DNA of 11,464 bases from Pyrinomonadaceae bacterium. GTDB lineage: Bacteria > Acidobacteriota > Blastocatellia > Pyrinomonadales > Pyrinomonadaceae. Numbering within the stretch: the first letter of the stretch is position 1; each line of letters starts with the position of its first letter. Where the stretch lies: contig JAICQI010000109.1 of NCBI GenBank assembly GCA_025937955.1, positions 1 through 11,464 of the forward strand. Reading direction: 5' to 3'. Positions 6,563 to 11,464 of this stretch are shown here, in pieces. Position numbers and translations under genes: made by a program. A model generated the notes under the pieces. The model saw only the letters and a list, made by a program, of their open reading frames with translations, made no database searches and was not told the origin of the DNA.

Positions 6563-8497
6563 CTACGGTCGGACTGGCTTCTTTGGTGGAACGGCTTTCG
6601 GGATATCGTTGGGATCAATCGGCTCGTCCTCTAATTTCGCTGAGCCTCTCATTATCGGCGGCAACTTCGTCACCGGAATGCCCACCGTCGCAATCGGATC
6701 GACGCGTCGCAGGATCGCGCCGCCACGCCCCGCCACCCAAACATTCGTTCCGCCCCGGTAAGCAATCGAGAACAACGACGAATTCGTAATCGACGGCTGA
6801 ATCTTCCACGTCTGCCCGCCGTCATCGCTGTGAATGATGCTCCCCTGTTCGCCAACAACCAGCACATCGTTACGGCTCGCCAGCGCCACGCCAAACAGGT
6901 TTCCATTGACGCCACTCTCGAGATCCCTCCACGTTTCCCCGCCGTCGTCGGTACGCAGCACGATTCCGCGCGCGCCCACAACGTAACCGCGTTGCGCGTC
7001 GGCAAAAGCTACGGCGTACAACCACTCCTTCAGGTTGCGATCAACGCGCTTCCAGTGTTCGCCACCATCGTCCGTGCGCAGGATCGTTCCGCCCGAGCCC
7101 ACCGCCACGCCGTGCAACGGATCGACAAACTTCACGTCCTCGAGCCAGTTCAGCGCGTTGGTCTGCTGAAACTGCCAGCTCACACCGGTATCCTTCGTAT
7201 GCCAGATCGCGCCTCGTGCGCCGACGACCCATCCCTCTTCCGGTGAAACAAAGGAGACGCCAAACAGGTCTTCTGTCACCGGGCTCATAATCGTGCTCCA
7301 CGTGACGCCGCCGTTCACAGAGTGAAGAATGGTGCCTTTGTCTCCGACAACCCAACCCGACTTCTCACTTGTGAAGCTGATAGCGTTTAGTTGCGCCGTG
7401 GTCCCGGAAGGTCGGACGGTCCAACTCTTACCGCCGGTGTTCGTGAACAGAATCCGGCCGCGCGCGCCGACGGCCCAACCGTGCGAGTTGTCGATAAAGT
7501 AAATATTGGCCAGATCGTCGCGCCCGCCATCGGTGAGTCGCTGCCACGACAGACCGCCATCATCGGTGCGCACGACGAGCCCATCGGCGCCCGCGGCCCA
7601 ACCGATCGATTCATCAGAGAAGTAGAGCGTCGCGAGACGTGGTCCAGTGCGGACGTTTACGGGTAGCCAGATGTTGCCGCCGTCGCCGGTGGTTAACACA
7701 ACGCCGCTGTCGCCCGCGGCCCAGCCGTGCGTCTCATCGATAAAGTAAACGCTGTAGAGATCGGTAGTGACCAGCGCCGGTTTGATGGTCCATGACTCGC
7801 CGCTGTCTTCGGTTTGGAGGATCGTGCCGCGGTAACCGACGGCGGTGGCTTTATTGTCTGTCGTGAACGTGACGCCGGTGAGCGGAAACTCAGTCAGTTT
7901 CTTTAACGGCTTCCAGTCGTCGCCGCCATTTGACGTGATGAGAATCGTTCCCTTCGAGCCTACGGTGATGCCGTTCTTCGCATCGGCAAACGCGATCGAA
8001 AAAAGGTGCGATGAGGTGTGGCTGGTCTGTGGTTTCCAGGTCTTGCCGCCGTCGGTGGTGGCGATGATCGATCCGAACGTGCCCACCGCCCAACCGAGCA
8101 ACGGATTCTTGGGCGCAAAGGTCACGGCGAAGAGATGATCGCGCACACCGCTCGGACGCAGCACCCATTTCGATCCGCCGTTGTTGGTGGTTAGCACGAC
8201 GCCGCGCGCCCCTGTAACAACTACTCGCGAGCGATCCTTGACGTAGAGTCCGTAAAGCGTTGTGTTGGCAGGGCTTTCCTGCTCTTCCCACTCAAAACCG
8301 CCGTTGTTTGTCGTCAGCACCACTCCGTTCGAGCCGACCGCCCAACCACGCTTTTTGTCCGTTGAAAAACGGATGGCACTAATGGAATTGCCTTGTGGCA
8401 AAGGGTTTTGCCACTGCCAGCCACGGAAAGGATCCTGGGCCTGCGCCACAGGCGCAAACAGGAAACAGATCAGGATGAGGGCTTTAGTTCTGAGCAT
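6563..8497 (-). CDS. Secreted YCF48/BNR-repeat protein, probable double beta-propeller
   Basis: The 644-residue product has a signal peptide (M-L-R-T-K-A, hydrophobic core, probable cut after A-Q-A near residue 20). It then carries repeats of about 43 residues, each ending in a G-x-I-L-x-T-x-D-G-G-x-x-W unit and most containing G-W-A-V-G or a variant. I count 13 complete repeats plus a degenerate fourteenth (G-A-I-L-R-R-V-D), which would suit two seven-bladed propellers. Relatives include photosystem II assembly factor YCF48 and sortilin-like or BNR proteins, but a photosynthetic role is not implied in a soil bacterium. The last ~40 residues are Pro-rich (P-P-K-K-P-V-R-P at the end). I chose ATG 8497. 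A GTG at 8506 is in frame but lies in palindrome copy 3. No Shine-Dalgarno is visible. It follows the RNase HI gene on the same strand. Confidence 0.9.
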   Translation of the reverse strand: MLRTKALILICFLFAPVAQAQDPFRGWQWQNPLPQGNSISAIRFSTDKKRGWAVGSNGVVLTTNNGGFEWEEQESPANTTLYGLYVKDRSRVVVTGARGVVLTTNNGGSKWVLRPSGVRDHLFAVTFAPKNPLLGWAVGTFGSIIATTDGGKTWKPQTSHTSSHLFSIAFADAKNGITVGSKGTILITSNGGDDWKPLKKLTEFPLTGVTFTTDNKATAVGYRGTILQTEDSGESWTIKPALVTTDLYSVYFIDETHGWAAGDSGVVLTTGDGGNIWLPVNVRTGPRLATLYFSDESIGWAAGADGLVVRTDDGGLSWQRLTDGGRDDLANIYFIDNSHGWAVGARGRILFTNTGGKSWTVRPSGTTAQLNAISFTSEKSGWVVGDKGTILHSVNGGVTWSTIMSPVTEDLFGVSFVSPEEGWVVGARGAIWHTKDTGVSWQFQQTNALNWLEDVKFVDPLHGVAVGSGGTILRTDDGGEHWKRVDRNLKEWLYAVAFADAQRGYVVGARGIVLRTDDGGETWRDLESGVNGNLFGVALASRNDVLVVGEQGSIIHSDDGGQTWKIQPSITNSSLFSIAYRGGTNVWVAGRGGAILRRVDPIATVGIPVTKLPPIMRGSAKLEDEPIDPNDIPKAVPPKKPVRP

Positions 8498-8500
8498 TCG

Positions 8501-8569
8501 AGCCACAGATTTTCACGGAGCAGGCGGATGAAGTCAAATCTGTATTCATCGGCGTGAATCTGTGGCTAA
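8501..8569. repeat. TTAGCC...GGCTAA dispersed palindrome, copy 3
   Basis: The arms are AGCCACAGATTTTCACGG (from 8501) and GGCGTGAATCTGTGGCTAA (to 8569). The left arm has a short extra stretch relative to the other copies. It occupies the whole gap between the RNase HI gene and the YCF48-like gene, both on the minus strand. It supplies the RNase HI stop codon (TAG, read from 8568 to 8566) and ends 3 bases before the ATG of the next gene. Confidence 0.85.
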
Positions 8570-9090
8570 GGTTCTATCGTGCCCACTGTATCTTCGGCGT
8601 CGCGCAAGATCGCCTCATCAACATGCCCGGCGGCGGCAATGCGTCGAGCAGCTTTGTCGGCAGCTTCCTGCAGCAAATGACCCGCATGTCCGCGTGTCCA
8701 TTCCCAACGGATTTTGTGAGTCGCGGCGGCGCGATCCAATCGCTCCCACCACGGGAGGTTTGCCTTGCGTCGAAAGCGACCGTTCATCGTTTCGACGACG
8801 TAGCGCGAGTCAGTAAAAATACTAACTGCACACGGTTGTCGCAACGATTCGAGACCAACCGCAGCCGCCGCGATTTCAGCCTGTTGATTTGTCGCCTTGC
8901 CCAGATATTCGCCGACGGCGCGCCAGTAGCCTTTGTATCCCAACAACGCCACAGCCGCGGCGCGACTCACCTCCTGGCCGTTGCCCAGGCTCGAGCCGTC
9001 GCAGAAAATTGCTACCTGCTTGAGTGTAGAAGTTTGTTTGTTATCGTCTCGCACAGTTGAGATTTGAATTGGTGAGACGTAGCCTATCAT
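8566..9090 (-). CDS. rnhA: Ribonuclease HI
   Basis: RNase HI cuts the RNA strand of RNA-DNA hybrids (R-loops, primers) using two metal ions. From ATG 9090 the protein has 174 residues and shows all catalytic positions: Asp31 in I-F-C-D-G-S-S, Glu72 in N-Q-Q-A-E-I-A, Asp94 in F-T-D-S-R-Y-V, His135 in T-R-G-H-A-G-H and Asp145 in E-A-A-D-K-A-A. K-A-N-L-P-W-W-E-R-L (about 109-118) matches the family's W-W region. The N-terminal 26 residues before the first strand are not conserved. A GTG at 9054 (162 residues) gives a length closer to the usual ~150 and leaves more room for the divergent DinB-gene promoter, so the start is uncertain. The TAG stop lies in palindrome copy 3. Confidence 0.92.
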   Translation of the reverse strand: MIGYVSPIQISTVRDDNKQTSTLKQVAIFCDGSSLGNGQEVSRAAAVALLGYKGYWRAVGEYLGKATNQQAEIAAAAVGLESLRQPCAVSIFTDSRYVVETMNGRFRRKANLPWWERLDRAAATHKIRWEWTRGHAGHLLQEAADKAARRIAAAGHVDEAILRDAEDTVGTIEP

Positions 9091-9136
9091 GCAATCAACG
9101 GAAATTGTAGAATCTGGGAACCGGAGGAATAAAACG

Positions 9137-9640
9137 ATGACGCCTATGGAACAACGATCCATCACGGAAGTGGATCGCATCATCGACCAGTTTCGTCGCG
9201 CCTTTGAAGGTGAAGCCTGGCATGGACCATCAGTGCTCGCTTTGCTAGATGGAGTTACCGCGCAGCAAGCCGCCGCGCACCCGATCCCCGGCGCTCATTC
9301 GATCTGGGATTTGACGCTTCACATCGCTGCATGGGAGCGCGCCTGCTTGCGACGTCTCCAGGGCGATCCGGCGCAACTCAGCGATGAAGAAGATTGGCGG
9401 CCCATCTACGACACCAGCGAAACAGCCTGGGAGAACACGAAGAAGTATTTGGTCGATACTCATCGCGAGCTGTTGGACGCAATTGCGAACCTCGACGAGT
9501 CGCGGCTGAACGAACCAATCATTGTTAACTCGAGCACGCCGTTTTCGACTGTTTACGTGACGCTTCATGGTGGCGTGCAGCACGATCTGTATCACGCGGG
9601 ACAAATCGCAATGTTGAAGAAGGCGTTGGTGAATTTATGA
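9137..9640 (+). CDS. DinB/YfiT-like four-helix metalloprotein
   Basis: The 167-residue product matches the DinB superfamily of four-helix bundle proteins, which carry a three-histidine metal site; members include damage-induced proteins of unknown role and thiol-dependent S-transferases. Visible features are W-D-L-T-L-H (His62), H-D-L-Y-H-A-G-Q-I (His149, His153) and an Arg/Glu-rich first helix. The start at 9137 has GGAGGA at 9123-9128, 8 bases upstream; an ATG at 9089 in the same frame has no ribosome binding site and would overlap the RNase HI start. The stop overlaps the next start as ATGA (9637-9640), so translation of the two is likely coupled. The substrate cannot be told from the sequence. 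Confidence 0.85.
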   Translation: MTPMEQRSITEVDRIIDQFRRAFEGEAWHGPSVLALLDGVTAQQAAAHPIPGAHSIWDLTLHIAAWERACLRRLQGDPAQLSDEEDWRPIYDTSETAWENTKKYLVDTHRELLDAIANLDESRLNEPIIVNSSTPFSTVYVTLHGGVQHDLYHAGQIAMLKKALVNL

Positions 9641-9960
9641 GCGGACTATCACAAAAAGAATGTGTGCCGTGTCGGGGCGGTGTGCCGCCACTGACGGGAG
9701 AAGAGATCGCGAAGCTGATCCCGGAGCTGGATGGATGGGAAGTGGTTAATGAGCACCATCTGAAGAAGAGTTATCGATTCTCAAACTTTCGCGAAGCGCA
9801 AACGTTTGTGAATCGGGTTGGAGACCTCGCGGAGGAGCAGGGGCATCATCCGGATATTTGTTTTGGATGGGGACAGGCAGAGATCTCGATCTGGACTCAC
9901 AAGATCAACGGGCTGACCGAGAGCGATTTCATCCTCGCAGCGAAGATCGATAAGCTTTAA
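9637..9960 (+). CDS. phhB: Pterin-4a-carbinolamine dehydratase
   Basis: This enzyme dehydrates 4a-hydroxytetrahydrobiopterin after aromatic amino acid hydroxylation, regenerating the pterin cofactor. In bacteria lacking such hydroxylases its role is less clear (pterin or molybdopterin links have been proposed). The 107-residue product carries the signature E-E-Q-G-H-H-P-D (catalytic His70, His71), the upstream K-S-Y-R-F-S-N-F-R-E-A strand and helix, and W-T-H-K-I-N-G-L-T-E-S-D-F (His88) near the end. The first 15 residues, K-E-C-V-P-C-R-G-G-V-P-P-L, are typical of the family. The ATG overlaps the DinB-gene TGA by 4 bases. No phenylalanine hydroxylase gene is in view. The stop codon is followed at once by a perfect 12-base-pair hairpin. 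Confidence 0.93.
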   Translation: MSGLSQKECVPCRGGVPPLTGEEIAKLIPELDGWEVVNEHHLKKSYRFSNFREAQTFVNRVGDLAEEQGHHPDICFGWGQAEISIWTHKINGLTESDFILAAKIDKL

Positions 9961-9994
9961 TAGGTCCTATTACGTCCGATAGGACCTATTTTCC
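9959..9994 (+). terminator. Perfect 12-bp hairpin with short T run after phhB (or paired operators)
   Basis: AATAGGTCCTAT (9959-9970) pairs perfectly with ATAGGACCTATT (9979-9990) around an 8-base loop and is followed by TT, so four T's end the structure. It begins within the phhB stop codon, which favours a terminator. However, each arm is itself an 11-base palindrome (ATAGGWCCTAT), and the two centres are 19 bases apart, about 95 and 114 bases upstream of the predicted sigma-54 start. That is also the layout of a paired activator site. The two readings are compatible. Confidence 0.6.
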
Positions 9995-10023
9995 TGTACT
10001 AAACTCAAACAGCTAAACCTCAC

Positions 10024-10037
10024 ATTATCGCGATAAT
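10024..10037. promoter_or_regulatory. 14-bp perfect palindrome, possible operator
   Basis: ATTATCGCGATAAT is a perfect palindrome in the gap 9961-10107, centred about 48 bases upstream of the predicted sigma-54 start point. It lies between the ATAGGWCCTAT pair and the promoter. A protein binding site is possible; chance cannot be excluded. Confidence 0.3.
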
Positions 10038-10052
10038 TCGAGCAATTCGTGC

Positions 10053-10068
10053 TGGCACACCTGTTGCC
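10053..10068 (+). promoter_or_regulatory. Sigma-54 (-24/-12) promoter of the stress operon
   Basis: TGGCACACCTGTTGCC matches the sigma-54 consensus TGGCACRNNNNTTGCW at every defined base except the last (C for W), with the correct spacing between GG and GC. It is on the strand of the downstream genes, and transcription would begin near 10079, giving a leader of about 29 bases before the ATG at 10108. Such promoters need an ATP-driven enhancer-binding protein; none is encoded in this window. Confidence 0.75.
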
Positions 10069-10107
10069 AATTTGACTCTTCAACAACTGTTTGTTGGGGA
10101 GGATTGT

Positions 10108-10617
10108 ATGGCCAACACGGCAAGACTAGTAACAGCACTCTTTAAGAGCAAGGTATCTGCAGAGGCCGCTGTTGACGCGCTCCTGAAGCACGGCTTCACA
10201 CGAGACGACATCAGCGTGCTCATGTCAGACGCGACGCACTCGAAAGAATTTGCGATTCAAACACGCTCCCATGCTGCTGATGGTTTGGGCATCGGCAGCG
10301 CGGTTGGTGGAACTATAGGCGCGGTGCTCGCAGCGATTGCGGCGGTGGGTACGACCCTGTTCTTGCCAGGAATCAATCTGGTGATTGCAGGTCCGATTGC
10401 TGCCGCACTCGCAGGCGCGGGCGCAGGTGGAGCCGCTGGCGGATTGATTGGCGCCCTGGTTGGAGCCGGCATTCCGGAATATCGCGCGAAAGTGTATGAG
10501 GCCGGAATCAAGGGCGGCGGGATTCTGATCGGCGTTGAAGCACGTTCCGATGAAGAGGTAGATCGACTTGAAGATCTGCTTGGTGATCTTGGTGGTGAGC
10601 ACGTTCGCACTGAATAA
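10108..10617 (+). CDS. YflT/17M-like stress protein with glycine-rich hydrophobic core
   Basis: The 169-residue product begins with a domain like that of heat- and general-stress proteins of the YflT/17M type (about residues 5-42: V-T-A-L-F-K-S-K, then A-A-V-D-A-L-L-K-H-G-F-T-R-D-D-I-S-V-L). A long Gly/Ala-rich hydrophobic stretch (about 59-122) follows, with glycine-zipper spacing that may insert into or pack against membranes. A soluble end, G-G-I-L-I-G-V-E-A-R-S-D-E-E (about 137-150), repeats the beta-alpha style of the first domain. The start at 10108 follows GGGGAGGA (10096-10103); an upstream in-frame TTG at 10072 lies before the predicted transcription start. It precedes csbD by 22 bases and probably forms an operon with it under the sigma-54 promoter. 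Biochemical function is unknown. Confidence 0.8.
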   Translation: MANTARLVTALFKSKVSAEAAVDALLKHGFTRDDISVLMSDATHSKEFAIQTRSHAADGLGIGSAVGGTIGAVLAAIAAVGTTLFLPGINLVIAGPIAAALAGAGAGGAAGGLIGALVGAGIPEYRAKVYEAGIKGGGILIGVEARSDEEVDRLEDLLGDLGGEHVRTE

Positions 10618-10639
10618 CAATACATAAGGAGGGTTAGCA

Positions 10640-10852
10640 ATGGGTTTACCGAATAAAGACGAGATCGAAGGAAAATGGGATCAGGCTAAAGGCAAAACCA
10701 AGGAGACGATTGGCAGAGCTATCGACGACGAGGAACTCGAGGCCGAGGGCCGCGCGGATCATGCGGGCGGCAAAGTTGAGGAAGGCTTCGGGAAAGCCCG
10801 AAGGAAAGTTGGAGAAGCGATCGAGGACGTCGGCGACGCGATAGGTCGTTAA
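10640..10852 (+). CDS. CsbD-family stress protein
   Basis: The 70-residue product is small, highly charged and without cysteine. It carries the CsbD pattern N-K-D-E-I-E-G-K-W-D-Q-A-K-G-K-T-K-E-T-I-G (about residues 5-25) and a second, similar amphipathic segment, A-G-G-K-V-E-E-G-F-G-K-A. CsbD belongs to the SigB general-stress regulon in Bacillus, and its relatives are induced by stress in many bacteria; the molecular role is not known. AAGGAGGG (10626-10633), 6 bases before the ATG, is a strong ribosome binding site. It is the second gene of the probable sigma-54 stress operon. Palindrome copy 4 starts 5 bases after its stop codon. Confidence 0.9.
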   Translation: MGLPNKDEIEGKWDQAKGKTKETIGRAIDDEELEAEGRADHAGGKVEEGFGKARRKVGEAIEDVGDAIGR

Positions 10853-10857
10853 TTAAT

Positions 10858-10919
10858 TTAGCCGCGGATGAACGAAGATGAACGCAGATCTGCGTTTATC
10901 CGCGTAAATCCGCGGCTAA
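10858..10919. repeat. TTAGCC...GGCTAA dispersed palindrome, copy 4
   Basis: The arms start TTAGCCGCGGATGAACG and end CGCGTAAATCCGCGGCTAA and pair at about 25 of 30 positions, with a very short loop around AGATCT. It lies between the csbD stop and fumC on the plus strand and is the most GC-rich of the copies. Confidence 0.9.
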
Positions 10920-10924
10920 CTTAT

Positions 10925-10954
10925 TCCGACGCAATAGTGTGTCGGAGGCCTTTT
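10925..10954 (+). terminator. Possible weak terminator after csbD
   Basis: TCCGAC (10925-10930) can pair with GTCGGA (10941-10946) around a 10-base loop, and TTTT follows at 10951-10954 after GGCC. The stem is short and the T run is offset by four bases, so it may instead be part of the fumC leader. The remaining gap before fumC shows no clear promoter or ribosome binding site. Confidence 0.3.
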
Positions 10955-10971
10955 CGATTACACTAGCCACG

Positions 10972-11464
10972 ATGGCTCAACTGTCCCCTGAACAATCCGC
11001 TAAAACCAGAATAGAAACCGACTCGATGGGGTCCATCGAGGTACTCGCAGATCGCTACTGGGGCGCGCAAACCGAACGGTCGCTGCACCACTTCAACATC
11101 GGCAACGACCGCATGCCGCGCGAGATGATCCGCGCGCTGGGAATCCTCAAAAAAGCGGCTGCCCTCGTGAACGAAGAGCTCGGCAAGCTACCGCACGACA
11201 AAGCGGAGCTGATCGTGCGCGCTTGTGATGAAGTAATCGCCGGAAAACTTGACGATCACTTCCCGTTGCGCGTCTGGCAAACCGGCAGCGGCACGCAAAC
11301 CAACATGAACGCCAATGAGGTAATCTCGAACCGCGCGATCGAGCTTGCCGGCGGCGTCATGGGCAGCAAACAGCCGATTCATCCCAATGACGACGTGAAC
11401 ATGTCGCAGTCGTCAAACGATACGTTTCCGACGGCTATGTACATCGCGGCCGCCGAGCAGTTGA
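10972..11464 (+). CDS. fumC: Class II fumarate hydratase, N-terminal 164 residues (cut by window edge)
   Basis: FumC reversibly hydrates fumarate to L-malate in the citric acid cycle without an iron-sulfur cluster. The open frame from ATG 10972 shows R-I-E-T-D-S-M-G (about 13-20), Y-W-G-A-Q-T-E-R-S (about 29-37), the substrate-binding W-Q-T-G-S-G-T-Q-T-N-M-N (about 102-113), H-P-N-D-D-V-N (137-143) and S-Q-S-S-N-D-T-F-P-T-A-M (about 145-156). The Q-T-G-S-G-T-Q and H-P-N-D-D-V-N motifs favour fumarase over aspartase or argininosuccinate lyase. Family length is about 460 residues, so nearly two thirds lies beyond the edge. No close Shine-Dalgarno is seen; GGAGG at 10944-10948 is 23 bases upstream. 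Confidence 0.95.
   Translation, partial: MAQLSPEQSAKTRIETDSMGSIEVLADRYWGAQTERSLHHFNIGNDRMPREMIRALGILKKAAALVNEELGKLPHDKAELIVRACDEVIAGKLDDHFPLRVWQTGSGTQTNMNANEVISNRAIELAGGVMGSKQPIHPNDDVNMSQSSNDTFPTAMYIAAAEQL

Noticed and set aside
6830..8291. Several open frames on both strands inside the YCF48-like gene
   Set aside because: The regular repeat and GC-rich codon use open other frames periodically; none has a family match or ribosome binding site.
8498..8506. GTG start for the YCF48-like protein
   Set aside because: It falls mainly in the palindrome arm; ATG 8497 directly begins a good signal peptide.
10072..10107. TTG start extending the YflT-like protein by 12 residues
   Set aside because: It lies upstream of the predicted sigma-54 transcription start and has no ribosome binding site; ATG 10108 has GGGGAGGA.

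Overview
The window is about 11.5 kb of moderately GC-rich bacterial chromosome carrying mostly housekeeping genes. It contains no transposase, integrase, phage gene or CRISPR array. My best guess at the source is an Acidobacteriota-like soil bacterium of the Blastocatellia type. This is inferred from the mix of a YCF48-type secreted propeller, DUF2270, CsbD and stress proteins and many 'AGCCRC' intergenic palindromes, not from any marker phylogeny.

Layout from left to right. (1) Minus strand: the N-terminal two thirds of histidine ammonia-lyase (hutH, cut by the left edge), preceded by a DUF2270 membrane protein. (2) Plus strand, an information-processing block: tadA (tRNA adenosine deaminase), tRNA-Ser(CGA) overlapping the tadA 3' end, tRNA-Ser(GGA), a YggT-family membrane protein, the small bacterial SRP RNA (ffs), a secreted protein of unknown function, dnaX (DNA polymerase III tau/gamma) and a 69-residue TM2-like membrane protein. 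The set tRNA-Ser/tadA/ffs/dnaX recalls the Bacillus subtilis arrangement, but ebfC-recR does not follow dnaX here. (3) Minus strand: an RNase HI gene followed by a large secreted protein of 14 YCF48/BNR-like repeats. (4) Plus strand: a DinB-family protein translationally coupled to pterin-4a-carbinolamine dehydratase; then a two-gene stress operon (YflT/17M-like glycine-rich protein and CsbD) with a near-perfect sigma-54 promoter; then the start of class II fumarase (fumC, cut by the right edge).

Two things link the regions. A family of imperfect 60-75 bp palindromes beginning TTAGCC and ending GGCTAA (1034-1105, 6482-6555, 8501-8569, 10858-10919, with an A/T-rich relative at 2787-2852) sits in the gaps between genes, in two cases supplying the stop codon of a neighbour and in two lying directly against a start codon. 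In addition, one RNA gene is embedded in the end of a protein gene (tRNA-Ser in tadA).

There is no gene-free stretch above 300 bases. The longest gaps are 2048-2233, 9961-10107 and 10853-10971, and each is described below. The most interesting signals are the sigma-54 control region at 9959-10068, the tadA/tRNA-Ser overlap, and the palindrome family.
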